Of a DNA stretch of 64,000 bases, positions 52,114 to 63,010 are shown piece by piece. The stretch is from Streptomyces nodosus (GTDB lineage Bacteria; Actinomycetota; Actinomycetes; Streptomycetales; Streptomycetaceae), in NCBI RefSeq assembly GCF_008704995.1, contig NZ_CP023747.1, positions 3,188,501 through 3,252,500 on the forward strand. The letters are read 5' to 3'. Every line of letters starts with the position of its first letter. The stretch's first letter is position 1. The notes below the pieces were generated by a model. That model was not told the DNA's origin and searched no databases. It saw nothing but the letters and a program-made list of their open reading frames with translations. Position numbers and translations under genes: made by a program.

Positions 52114-53088
52114 GTGACCGGGATCAAGACGACCGGCCAGAAGAAATTGATGTTCTTCTCCGGCCGCGCCCACCCCGAGCTTGCCGAGGAGGTCGCCCAG
52201 CAACTGGGGGTCGGGGTCGTCCCGACGAAGGCCTTCGACTTCGCCAACGGCGAGATCTACGTCCGCTACCAGGAGTCGGCGCGCGGTGCCGACTGCTTCC
52301 TGATCCAGAGCCACACGGCTCCGATCAACAAGTGGATCATGGAGCAGCTGATCATGATCGACGCGCTGAAGCGCGCGTCGGCTCGTTCCATCACCGTCAT
52401 CGTGCCGTTCTACGGTTACGCGCGGCAGGACAAGAAGCACCGCGGACGTGAACCGATCTCGGCGCGTCTGATCGCCGATCTGATGAAGACCGCGGGCGCG
52501 GACCGCATCCTCACGGTGGATCTGCACACCGACCAGATCCAGGGCTTCTTCGACGGCCCGGTGGACCATCTGTTCGCGCTGCCGCTGCTGGCGGACTACG
52601 TGGGCCAGAAGGTGGACCGCGCCAAGCTGACGGTGGTCTCCCCGGACGCGGGCCGTGTGCGGGTGGCCGACCGCTGGTGCGACCGCCTGGGCGCCCCGCT
52701 GGCGATCGTGCACAAGCGCCGCGACAAGGACGTCGCCAACCAGGTGACGGTCCACGAGGTGGTGGGTGAGGTCAAGGGCCGGGTGTGCGTCCTGGTCGAC
52801 GACATGATCGACACCGGTGGCACGATCTGCGCGGCCGCGGACGCGCTGTTCGCGCACGGTGCGGAGGACGTGATCGTGACGGCCACCCACGGTGTGCTGT
52901 CGGGTCCGGCGGCCGACCGTCTGAAGAACTCGAAGGTGAGCGAGTTCGTCTTCACCGACACGCTCCCCACTCCGGGCGAGCTGGATCTGGACAAGATCAC
53001 GGTGCTGTCGATCGCGCCGACCATCGCGCGCGCGGTGCGCGAGGTGTTCGAGGACGGTTCGGTGACGAGCCTCTTCGACGAGCAGTGA
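52114..53088 (+). CDS. prs: ribose-phosphate pyrophosphokinase
   Basis: A 324-aa enzyme forming PRPP from ribose-5-phosphate and ATP for nucleotide, His and Trp synthesis. KKLMFFSGRAHPELAEEVAQ, FANGEIYVRYQESARGADCF, IPVFY-type YGYARQDKKHRGREPISARL, and the PRPP loop CVLVDDMIDTGGTICAAADA are all present. The GTG start is at 52114. Full length, with class I sequence. Confidence 0.97.
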   Translation: MTGIKTTGQKKLMFFSGRAHPELAEEVAQQLGVGVVPTKAFDFANGEIYVRYQESARGADCFLIQSHTAPINKWIMEQLIMIDALKRASARSITVIVPFYGYARQDKKHRGREPISARLIADLMKTAGADRILTVDLHTDQIQGFFDGPVDHLFALPLLADYVGQKVDRAKLTVVSPDAGRVRVADRWCDRLGAPLAIVHKRRDKDVANQVTVHEVVGEVKGRVCVLVDDMIDTGGTICAAADALFAHGAEDVIVTATHGVLSGPAADRLKNSKVSEFVFTDTLPTPGELDLDKITVLSIAPTIARAVREVFEDGSVTSLFDEQ

Positions 53089-53111
53089 CGATACGCCGGT
53101 AGAGATCGTTT

Positions 53112-53141
53112 TGGGTGCGGCCTTCCGCTCCGAGTAGACTG
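53112..53141 (+). promoter_or_regulatory. sigma-70-like promoter of rplY
   Basis: TTGGGT, 18-nt spacer, TAGACT. It leaves a leader of about 120 nt with hairpin GGCCGTACC/GGTACGGC at about 53163-53185. Confidence 0.6.
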
Positions 53142-53265
53142 CTGCAGTTGCTCGGCGAGGGAGGCCGTACCCGTGCGGTACGGCGGTCCGTAATCGACGC
53201 GCTCTTCGTAGCAGGCCGTTCGTGGCCGGGTGACCCGTACGTTCCGGATCCTACGAGGAGTGATC

Positions 53266-53847
53266 ATGGCTGATGTGAAGATCGCCGCCCAGACGCGCGA
53301 CGAGTTCGGCAAGGGCGCCGCCCGCCGTATCCGTCGGGAGAGCAAGGTTCCCGGCGTTCTCTACGGTCACGGCACCGACCCGCTGCACCTGACCCTGCCC
53401 GGCCACGAGCTGCTGCTCGCGCTGCGCACGCCGAACGTCCTGATCTCCCTGGACATCGACGGCAAGACCACCGAGCTGGCGATCCCGAAGGCCGTGCAGC
53501 GCGACCCGCTGAAGGGCTTCCTGGAGCACGTGGACCTGCTGCTGGTCAAGCGCGGCGAGAAGGTCACGGTCGAGATCCCGGTCCAGACCGAGGGCGAGCT
53601 GGCCCCGGGCGGCAACCTGCTGGAGCACGTGCTGGTGACGCTGCCGGTCGAGGCCGAGGCCACGCACATCCCCGAGGCCGTGACCGTGTCGATCCAGGGC
53701 CTGAGCGCCGGTGACGCCGTCCTCGCCAAGGACATCACGCTGCCGGCCGGTTCGACCCTGGCGGTCGAGGAGGACACGGTGGTCCTCCAGGTGCTGGCCG
53801 CCCAGGCGGAGGAGGCGCCGGAGGGCGAAGAGGCCGCCGAGGCCTGA
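53266..53847 (+). CDS. rplY: 50S ribosomal protein L25/general stress protein Ctc
   Basis: A 193-aa protein of the long (TL5/CTC) L25 form. The N-domain binds 5S rRNA (AAQTRDEFGKGAARRIRRES, KVPGVLYGHG) and the beta C-domain has VTVEIPVQTEGE, VEAEATHIPEAVTVSI and PAGSTLAVEEDTVVLQV. The acidic tail EEAPEGEEAAEA is usual in actinobacteria. ATG 53266 has GAGGAG. Confidence 0.95.
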   Translation: MADVKIAAQTRDEFGKGAARRIRRESKVPGVLYGHGTDPLHLTLPGHELLLALRTPNVLISLDIDGKTTELAIPKAVQRDPLKGFLEHVDLLLVKRGEKVTVEIPVQTEGELAPGGNLLEHVLVTLPVEAEATHIPEAVTVSIQGLSAGDAVLAKDITLPAGSTLAVEEDTVVLQVLAAQAEEAPEGEEAAEA

Positions 53848-53916
53848 TCCTCACCGTCGTCGTTTCGTCAGCCGCTGTTCCCGTGAGGGGCAGCGGCTGG
53901 CGCGTATCAAGGAGAC

Positions 53917-54522
53917 ATGGACGTGACCACCTCTGCTGCCAACGCCCCCTGGCTCGTCGTGGGCCTCGGCAACCCCGGACCCGAGTACGCCATGAACCGG
54001 CACAACGTGGGCTTCATGGTGGTCGATCTGCTGGCCGACCGGACCGGCGGGAAGTTCAAGCGCGCCGGCAAGGCGCAGGCACAGGTCGTGGAGGGGCGGA
54101 TCGGTCCCCCGGGCCCGTCCGGCCGCCGGGTGATCCTCGCCAAGCCCATGTCGTACATGAACCTGTCGGGCGGCCCGGTGAACGCGCTGCGGGACTTCTA
54201 CAAGGTGCCGCCCGCGAACATCGTGGCCGTGCACGACGAGCTGGACATCGACTACGGCACCCTGCGCCTGAAGCTGGGGGGCGGCGACAACGGCCACAAC
54301 GGGCTGAAGTCGATGACGAAGGCCATGGGCGCGGACTACCACCGGGTGCGGTTCGGGATCGGGCGTCCGCCGGGACGTATGCAGGTGGCGGACTTCGTGC
54401 TGAAGGACTTCTCCCCGGCGGAGCGCAAGGAGCTGGACTACTTCGTGGACCGGGCCGCGGACGCGGTGGAGTGTCTGGTGCTCGACGGTCTGGAGCGGGC
54501 GCAGAGCAGCTACAACTCCTGA
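53917..54522 (+). CDS. pth: peptidyl-tRNA hydrolase
   Basis: A 201-aa enzyme freeing tRNA from drop-off peptidyl-t[23 protein letters not shown] holds the catalytic His and the Asn of the signature, followed by [24 protein letters not shown] [20 protein letters not shown] and NGHNGLKSM. It lies 69 bp after rplY, the usual ribosome-related pair. Confidence 0.97.
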   Translation: MDVTTSAANAPWLVVGLGNPGPEYAMNRHNVGFMVVDLLADRTGGKFKRAGKAQAQVVEGRIGPPGPSGRRVILAKPMSYMNLSGGPVNALRDFYKVPPANIVAVHDELDIDYGTLRLKLGGGDNGHNGLKSMTKAMGADYHRVRFGIGRPPGRMQVADFVLKDFSPAERKELDYFVDRAADAVECLVLDGLERAQSSYNS

Positions 54523-54648
54523 GCCGGTCCGGGCCCGTCCCCGGCCCGCGCCCCGCTCCCTCGACACATGGGCACAACTGGGGATGTGTCGCCCGCGGGA
54601 CGGGGCCGGAGTTGACCGGGGGCTCGGCCATGGCCAAGGATCGCCGCC

Positions 54649-55125
54649 ATGCCTTCTGCCGTCTCCTCCTCGGGTGCGGTCGCGGCGCTGCGGCTCGCGG
54701 CGACGGGCGCGGTCGCCGTGCTGATCGTGATCTCCGGCGTCTGGGGCTCCTGGGGCACCGCGCAGTACGTGATGCTCACCAAGGGCCGTGAGCACGGCAC
54801 GGTCGAGGTGACCCGGTGCGGGCCCGAGCTGTGCAGCGGCCCCTTCGTCCCGGCCTCGGTGGGGGCGAAGACGCGCGACAGCGTGGACATCAGGAAGTCG
54901 GTCGCGGTGCAGCAGGGCCAGACCTACTCCGTGATCGTGAAGCCGGACTCCGACGAGGTGGTGCGCTCCGGACCGGCCGGGATGCTCTACGCATGGCTGC
55001 CGCTGGGCGGGGCACTGCTGCTGGCCTCCGTCGTGGTGGCCGGCGGGCTGCGGCTGGCGCGCCTGGCGTGGGTGCTGGCCGGGGCGGGGGGCGCACTGCT
55101 GACCGCCACCTTCCTGGCGCTCTGA
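54649..55125 (+). CDS. hypothetical membrane protein
   Basis: A 158-aa protein with an N-terminal helix (LRLAATGAVAVLIVISGVWG), an extracytoplasmic stretch of about 75 residues with two Cys (TRCGPELCSGPF) and two C-terminal helices (MLYAWLPLGGALLLASVVVA, AWVLAGAGGALLTATFLAL). It resembles other small Streptomyces membrane proteins with an SH3-like external strand region, but I cannot name a function. The start context is weak. Confidence 0.6.
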   Translation: MPSAVSSSGAVAALRLAATGAVAVLIVISGVWGSWGTAQYVMLTKGREHGTVEVTRCGPELCSGPFVPASVGAKTRDSVDIRKSVAVQQGQTYSVIVKPDSDEVVRSGPAGMLYAWLPLGGALLLASVVVAGGLRLARLAWVLAGAGGALLTATFLAL

Positions 55126-55275
55126 ACCGCCGCCTTCCTGCGCTCTGAGGGGTGCCGGCGCCCCGGTGGCGGTCCGTGTGCGCTTCCGGGCTGTTCCACG
55201 GTCTTCCGGACCGCTCCGGGACGACGGTGCCCGCGGACCCGAGGGCCTCGCGGGCACCGCTCCGTTCCGGGCGGC

Positions 55276-58008
<2,733 letters not shown>

Positions 58009-58231
58009 AGGTGCGGCTCCTTGCAGTCATCCGGAGGTGCGTCGCCCGGGCGTCATCCCTGAGGAGGCCGCGGCAGGCGACGGATGGGATCGTCTGGGCA
58101 GGGCCCCGGACGGGTGCCGCGCGGCGGTGACCGCATGCGGACCGGGCATCCGGGAAGAAAACAGAGCGGACCGCGCTGTCCGAACGAGTCCAAGGATAGG
58201 TCTCCACACGGACGCGCAGGCTCGCGGGCTC

Positions 58232-58289
58232 TTGCCGCCGTACGACGCACTGCCATACTTACGACGCCGTAGGTTACGGAACCGTAGGT
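58232..58289 (+). promoter_or_regulatory. desaturase promoter with palindromic operator
   Basis: TTGCCG (58232) and TACTTA (58256) form a promoter with an 18-nt spacer. Just downstream, CCGTA-GGT-TACGG-AA-CCGTA (58267-58286) gives three alternating half-sites that form overlapping inverted repeats. They are placed where a repressor would block initiation. The linked TetR gene at 59390 is the natural candidate. Confidence 0.6.
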
Positions 58290-58368
58290 GCTCCCGTCGC
58301 ATCCCGACGGGACCCTGGGACCGTATCCGGGCACCAGCCTCGACCCTCGACCCCACAGGGGACGCCCC

Positions 58369-59382
58369 ATGCCCACACACTCCGATGTGATCGACGACGA
58401 CGCCCCGGAGGCGAACGGCGGCGGCCCGCTGCCCTCGGCGACGCTGGGCGGCGAGCAGAAGCGCTCGATCGAGCAGATCACCCTGCTGCTCTTCATCACC
58501 GTCCCGTTCCTGGCCCTGGTGGCGGCGGTGCCACTAGCCTGGGGCTGGGGCGTGAGCTGGCTCGACATCGGCCTGCTGGTCTTCTTCTACTACCTCGGCT
58601 GTCACGGCATCACGATCGGCTTCCACCGCTACTTCACCCATGGCTCCTTCAAGGCGAAGCGGCCCCTGCGGATCGCGCTGGCGATCGCGGGCTCGATGGC
58701 CGTCGAGGGCCCGCTGGTGCGCTGGGTGGCCGACCATCGCAAGCACCACAAGTTCTCGGACGCGGAGGGCGATCCGCATTCCCCGTGGCGCTACGGGGAG
58801 ACGGTCCCCGCGCTGCTGAAGGGCCTGTGGTGGGCCCACATCGGCTGGATGTTCGACGAGGAGCAGACGCCCCAGGACAAGTACGCGCCGGACCTGATCA
58901 AGGACGGGGCGATCCGGACGATCTCGCGCCAGTTCGTGCTGTGGACGGCGCTCTCGCTGCTGCTGCCCCCGCTGATCGGCGGGCTGGTGACGATGTCCTG
59001 GTGGGGTGCGTTCACGGCGCTCTTCTGGGGGTCCCTCGTCCGGGTGGCGTTGCTGCACCATGTGACCTGGTCGATCAACTCGATCTGTCACGCGGTGGGC
59101 AAGCGCCCCTTCAAGTCCCGCGACCGCTCGGGCAATGTGTGGTGGCTGGCGGTGCTCTCCTGCGGCGAGTCCTGGCACAACCTGCATCACGCGGACCCGA
59201 CGTCGGCACGGCACGGTGTGGAGCGGGGTCAGCTGGACTCCTCGGCGCGGATCATCCGCTGGTTCGAGCGGCTGGGCTGGGCACACGACGTGCGCTGGCC
59301 GTCACGCTCCCGTATCGATTCCCGCCGCAACGACGACGGAAACGGCTCCCGGCGCAGGACGGTGCGCGCCGACGCGGCATGA
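58369..59382 (+). CDS. acyl-CoA desaturase (membrane di-iron fatty acid desaturase)
   Basis: A 337-aa membrane enzyme introducing a double bond (delta-9 type) into acyl-CoA. Histidine boxes HRYFTH, HRKHHKF and HNLHHAD coordinate the di-iron centre. Four hydrophobic spans include ITLLLFITVPFLALVAAVPL and LDIGLLVFFYYLGCHGITIG. ATG 58369 with AGGGGACG. The TetR gene follows after 7 bp, so the regulator is co-transcribed. Electron donors are elsewhere. Confidence 0.93.
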   Translation: MPTHSDVIDDDAPEANGGGPLPSATLGGEQKRSIEQITLLLFITVPFLALVAAVPLAWGWGVSWLDIGLLVFFYYLGCHGITIGFHRYFTHGSFKAKRPLRIALAIAGSMAVEGPLVRWVADHRKHHKFSDAEGDPHSPWRYGETVPALLKGLWWAHIGWMFDEEQTPQDKYAPDLIKDGAIRTISRQFVLWTALSLLLPPLIGGLVTMSWWGAFTALFWGSLVRVALLHHVTWSINSICHAVGKRPFKSRDRSGNVWWLAVLSCGESWHNLHHADPTSARHGVERGQLDSSARIIRWFERLGWAHDVRWPSRSRIDSRRNDDGNGSRRRTVRADAA

Positions 59383-59389
59383 TTGACAC

Positions 59390-60055
59390 GTGGCGACCGA
59401 CTCCTCCAGCACCCCCAGCAACGAAAAGCCGCGGCGCGCGCGCCGCACCCGGATGACCGGCGCGGAGCGCCGCCAGCAGTTGCTGGAGATCGGTCGCACG
59501 TTGTTCGCCGCCAAGGGGTTCGAGGCCACCTCGGTGGAGGAGATCGCGGCCAAGGCCGGGGTCTCCAAACCGGTGGTGTACGAGCATTTCGGCGGCAAGG
59601 AGGGGCTGTACGCGGTGGTGGTGGACCGCGAGATGCGGCGCCTGCTCGACATGGTGACCAGCTCGCTGACCGCCGGGCACCCCCGTGAGCTGTGCGAACA
59701 GGCCGCCCTGGCCCTGCTGGACTACATCGAGGAGTACACGGACGGGTTCCGCATCCTGGTCCGTGACTCCCCCATCCCGCAGTCGACCGGCTCCTTCGCC
59801 TCCCTGATCTCGGACATCGCGACCCAGGTCGAGGACATCCTGGGCCGCGAGTTCAAGAGCCGCGGTTTCGACCCGAAGCTCGCCCCGCTGTACGCGCAGG
59901 CGCTGGTGGGCATGGTGGCGCTGACGGGCCAGTGGTGGCTGGACGTGCGCCGCCCGAAGAAGGCCGAGGTCGCCGCGCATCTGGTGAACCTGGCGTGGCA
60001 CGGCCTGGACGGACTGGAACCGAAGCCCCGGCTGATAGGCCACCGCAAGCAGTGA
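59390..60055 (+). CDS. TetR-family regulator linked to the desaturase
   Basis: A 221-aa protein. A basic N-terminal arm precedes the TetR HTH at about 25-70: RRQQLLEIGRTLFAAKGFEA, TSVEEIAAKAGVSKPVVYEH, FGGKEGLYAVVVDREM. The ligand domain (ALLDYIEEYTDGFRILVRDS, AQALVGMVALTGQWWL) is of the lipid-sensing type. GTG start at 59390, 7 bp after the desaturase. It probably represses the desaturase operon through the palindromic site at 58267-58289, responding to acyl-CoA. Confidence 0.85.
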   Translation: MATDSSSTPSNEKPRRARRTRMTGAERRQQLLEIGRTLFAAKGFEATSVEEIAAKAGVSKPVVYEHFGGKEGLYAVVVDREMRRLLDMVTSSLTAGHPRELCEQAALALLDYIEEYTDGFRILVRDSPIPQSTGSFASLISDIATQVEDILGREFKSRGFDPKLAPLYAQALVGMVALTGQWWLDVRRPKKAEVAAHLVNLAWHGLDGLEPKPRLIGHRKQ

Positions 60056-60086
60056 CACCCCCGCCCCGGGTCGCGGCGAGCGCGGT

Positions 60087-60896
60087 TCAGGCCTCCTTGG
60101 TGGCGACCACGAAGATGCGGCGGAAGGGGAACACGGTGCCGTGCGAGGTGGCCGGGTAGGCCTCACGCAGGGCCGCGCGGTAGTCGGTGAGGAACTCCTC
60201 CGCCTCCTCGCCCAGCTCGGTGAGGACCGGCCGCAGTCCGGTCCCCTTCACCCAGTCGAGGACCGGGTCCTCGCCCTGGAGCAGATGAAGGTACGTCGTC
60301 TCCCAGACGTCGGCCGTACAGCCGAGCGAGGTGAGGTACCGCAGATAGTCCTCGGGGGCGAGCACGGCGTCGTCGTGGCGCAGGACGCCGGCGAGGCGGC
60401 CCCTCCAGCGGGCCGAGTGGGCCAGTTCCCTCATCAGCCGGTGGCTGGGGGAGTCGAAGTTGCCGGGTACCTGGAAGGCGAGGGTGCCGCCGGGGGCGAG
60501 GCCGAAGACCCAGTCGGGGAAGCGGTTCGCATGTCCGGGCACCCATTGCAGGGCGGCATTGCTGACGATCAGATCGTGGGGCTCCCCGGGCGTCCAGACA
60601 CGGAGGTCGGCGGGGGCGAAGTCGAGGCGTCCGCCTCCCGGGGTGGGGCCCTCGTGGACGGTGTGGGCCGTATCCAGCATCTCCGGCGAGTTGTCGTACC
60701 CGGTGATGTGCGCGGTGGGCCAGCGGTCGGCGAGCAGGGTGGTGACGTTCCCGGGGCCGCAGCCCAGATCGGCGATGCGGGGCGCCTCCCCGGGCAGCCC
60801 CGGGACCCGGGCGAGCAGATCGGCGAAGGGGCGGGCGCGGTGGCCGGCGTGGCGCAGGTACTGACCGGGGTCCCAGACGGGCGATGCGGCGGACAT
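60087..60896 (-). CDS. tam: trans-aconitate 2-methyltransferase
   Basis: A 269-aa SAM methyltransferase. IADLGCGPGNVTTLLADRWP is motif I, ITGYDNSPEMLDTA motif II, and DLIVSNAALQWVPGH motif IV of the Tam family. It methylates trans-aconitate, which inhibits aconitase and builds up under oxidative stress. WDPGQYLRHAGHRARPFADL is the Tam N-terminus. ATG 60896 has GGAGG. It is divergent from the MarR gene tamR, with which it is known to form a regulatory pair in S. coelicolor. Confidence 0.9.
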   Translation of the reverse strand: MSAASPVWDPGQYLRHAGHRARPFADLLARVPGLPGEAPRIADLGCGPGNVTTLLADRWPTAHITGYDNSPEMLDTAHTVHEGPTPGGGRLDFAPADLRVWTPGEPHDLIVSNAALQWVPGHANRFPDWVFGLAPGGTLAFQVPGNFDSPSHRLMRELAHSARWRGRLAGVLRHDDAVLAPEDYLRYLTSLGCTADVWETTYLHLLQGEDPVLDWVKGTGLRPVLTELGEEAEEFLTDYRAALREAYPATSHGTVFPFRRIFVVATKEA

Positions 60897-60945
60897 GGGC
60901 GGAGCCTCCTGCCTCGGACACTGTGTAGCTCCACAGCGCGGACGT

Positions 60946-61024
60946 TCTCTCGACATCGAGCCATTCTCTCGACGTCAAGATACTCGATCTCAAGACAGTA
61001 AACGTCAAGAGACTTCACGTCGAC
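60946..61024. promoter_or_regulatory. palindromic operators between tam and tamR
   Basis: CTCGACATCGAG (60949-60960, CTCGA-CA-TCGAG) and TCTCGACGTCAAGA (60967-60980, one mismatch from a perfect dyad). Related half-sites CTCGATCTCAAGA and GTCAAGAGACTTCACGTC lie nearer tamR. The whole patch is AT-richer than its surroundings and carries both divergent promoters. Confidence 0.7.
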
Positions 61025-61046
61025 ACAACCACTACACTGATCTGCC

Positions 61047-61541
61047 ATGGAGGACGAGGTCGATCGGCTGGTCGCGGCGTGGCGCCGGGAGCGCCCGGAC
61101 CTCGACGTGGAACCACTCGAAGTGCTCAGCCGGGTGAGCAGGCTGGCCCGGCATCTGGACCGCGCCCGCAGGCTGGCGTTCGCCGAGCACAGCCTGGAGC
61201 CCTGGGAGTTCGACGTCCTCACCGCGCTGCGGCGGGCCGGCAGCCCCTATCAGCTCTCCCCCGGCCAGCTGCTGACCCAGACGCTGGTCACCTCCGGCAC
61301 GATGACCAACCGCATCGACCGCCTCGCGAAGAAGGGCCTGGTCGAACGGCTGCCCGACCCCAATGACCGCCGGGGCGTGCTGGTACGGCTCACGGACGAG
61401 GGCCGTGACCAGGCGGACCAGGCGCTCGCCGGACTGCTCGACCAGGAGCGCGCCATCCTGGTCGAGCTGAGCACCGCCCAGCGCGGTGAACTGGCCTCGC
61501 TGCTACGCCAGTTGACCGCCCCGTTCGACAACATCCCCTAG
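61047..61541 (+). CDS. tamR: MarR-family regulator TamR
   Basis: A 164-aa winged-helix dimer. The N-terminal helix (LEVLSRVSRLARHLDRARRL) is typical of actinobacterial urate/TamR-type MarR proteins. Recognition helix QTLVTSGTMTNRIDRLAKKG and wing LVERLPDPNDRRGVLVRLTD follow. The known TamR binds trans-aconitate, citrate and similar ligands and releases tam. ATG 61047. Its 3' end overlaps the convergent response regulator gene by 39 bp. Confidence 0.88.
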   Translation: MEDEVDRLVAAWRRERPDLDVEPLEVLSRVSRLARHLDRARRLAFAEHSLEPWEFDVLTALRRAGSPYQLSPGQLLTQTLVTSGTMTNRIDRLAKKGLVERLPDPNDRRGVLVRLTDEGRDQADQALAGLLDQERAILVELSTAQRGELASLLRQLTAPFDNIP

Positions 61542-62267
61542 GTCGGCCGGCCCGACACCGGCCCGGCGGGCGAGGGCCACGGCGGCGAGGGTGGAGTGGA
61601 CGCCCAGCTTGCCGAGGACGTTCTGCATATGGGTGCGGACGGTGTGCGGGGAGAGGAACAGCCGCTCGGCGACGGCCTTGCGGCCGAGTCCGGCGACCAT
61701 GCACCGCAGCACCTCCCGCTCCCGGGGGGTCAGGGACTCCACCAGCCGCTCGCTCTCGGTGCGGTGCCTGCGGGCCGCGGTCAGCTCGCGCAGCACGCCG
61801 GTGAGCAGGGCGGGCGGCAGATGCGTCTCGTCCCTCAGCACCCCCCGGATGACCGTGAGCAGCCGGGACAGCGAGCAGTCCTTGGCGACCCAGCCGGAGG
61901 CGCCGGCCCCCAGGGCGAGGGCGGCGCGGCGCGGGTCGTCCTTCTCGGCGAGGACGACGGTCCGCACCCCGGGGTGCCCGGAGCGGACGCCGGCGACCAG
62001 GGAGATGCCGTCGACGAGCCCGTCCGCGTTGCCCTCCTGGACGGGCACCGCCGGGCGCGAGCCCGGGACATTGCCCCCGAGGTCCGCGTCGACCAGCATC
62101 ACATCGAATCTGCGGCCCTCCCCGGCCGCCCGCTCCAGACAGCGCAGGGCGGCCGGGCCGCTGCCGGCCGCGGAGACATCGACATCGGGCTCGGCCGCCA
62201 GGGCGGCGGCGAGCGACTCGGCGAAGATGCGGTGGTCGTCGACGACCAGGACTCGGATGCGAACCAC
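61503..62267 (-). CDS. NarL/LuxR-type response regulator
   Basis: A 254-aa protein. Receiver: RIRVLVVDDHRIFAESLAAA (acidic pair), FDVMLVDADLGGN (phospho-Asp), VVLAEKDDPRRA, SGWVAKDCSLSRLL (Lys). The LuxR HTH has LTPREREVLRCMVAGLGRKA and LFLSPHTVRTHMQNVLGKLG. The receiver has an insertion of about 20 residues after the phospho-Asp (PGSRPAVPVQEGNADG). GTG 62267 is chosen over GTG 62279 because GGGGG precedes it. No kinase is adjacent, so it is an orphan. Confidence 0.88.
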   Translation of the reverse strand: MVRIRVLVVDDHRIFAESLAAALAAEPDVDVSAAGSGPAALRCLERAAGEGRRFDVMLVDADLGGNVPGSRPAVPVQEGNADGLVDGISLVAGVRSGHPGVRTVVLAEKDDPRRAALALGAGASGWVAKDCSLSRLLTVIRGVLRDETHLPPALLTGVLRELTAARRHRTESERLVESLTPREREVLRCMVAGLGRKAVAERLFLSPHTVRTHMQNVLGKLGVHSTLAAVALARRAGVGPADLGDVVERGGQLA

Positions 62268-62529
62268 TGAAACCCCCACTGGTCGGGGGACGACCGGCGC
62301 GGATGCCGCGCCCGGAGTGCTCCCCGGTCATGTCACCTGGGACAGGACGACGCACCGCACGGCCGCCGCCGTGCTGGAACTGCTACCCCCACTCCGGGCG
62401 TCGTACCCGGCTGTCTCGCCCCCTGGTCGGCACCGGCCCCCACCGGCACTGTTCACAGGGTAGGGCCGAGGGCCGGGAGCGGAAGCAAATTCGCAGAACT
62501 GCTCGGCCGGCGCGATTATGGTGAGCCGC

Positions 62530-62973
62530 ATGTTTCGTATCGAGACGGAAGTCGACAACGGCCGGTGGGAGCTGCTCCGCGCCGGGCTGCGCGAGACGAA
62601 CACAGCGGCGTCCCCGGCGCTGCGCGCCCTGCGCGGAACCCCCGGTGGACACGAAGTCCCGCTCCATATCTGGGCGTTGGACCCGGAGGGAAAGCTGGCG
62701 GGCGGACTGACCGGCCACACCTGGGCGGGTTGGCTGCATATCGCGTTTCTGTGGGTGGACGAGCGCCACCGCGGCGCGGGCCTCGGCACCCGGCTGCTGA
62801 CCGAGGCGGAGCACAGGGCGCACGAGGGGCGCGGATGCACCGCCGCGCGCCTGGAGACCTGGGACTTCCAGGCCCCCGAGTTCTACCGGAAGCAGGGCTA
62901 TGACGTGGTGTGCGTGATCCCCGACTATCCGCCGGGGATCACGGAGTACACCCTGACGAAGCGGCTCGGCTGA
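62530..62973 (+). CDS. GNAT family N-acetyltransferase
   Basis: A 147-aa protein. LHIAFLWVDERHRGAGLGTR is the acetyl-CoA pyrophosphate loop (RGAGLG) and LETWDFQAPEFYRKQGYDVV the C-terminal strand-helix of the family. ATG 62530 follows GGTGAG, while ATG 62518 is possible. The substrate is unknown; it resembles YhjL/RimI-like small-molecule acetyltransferases. It is monocistronic between the response regulator and galK. Confidence 0.85.
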   Translation: MFRIETEVDNGRWELLRAGLRETNTAASPALRALRGTPGGHEVPLHIWALDPEGKLAGGLTGHTWAGWLHIAFLWVDERHRGAGLGTRLLTEAEHRAHEGRGCTAARLETWDFQAPEFYRKQGYDVVCVIPDYPPGITEYTLTKRLG

Positions 62974-63010
62974 CCGCTCGGCCGACCGCTCGGCCTCGAG
63001 GCGTCCGCGC

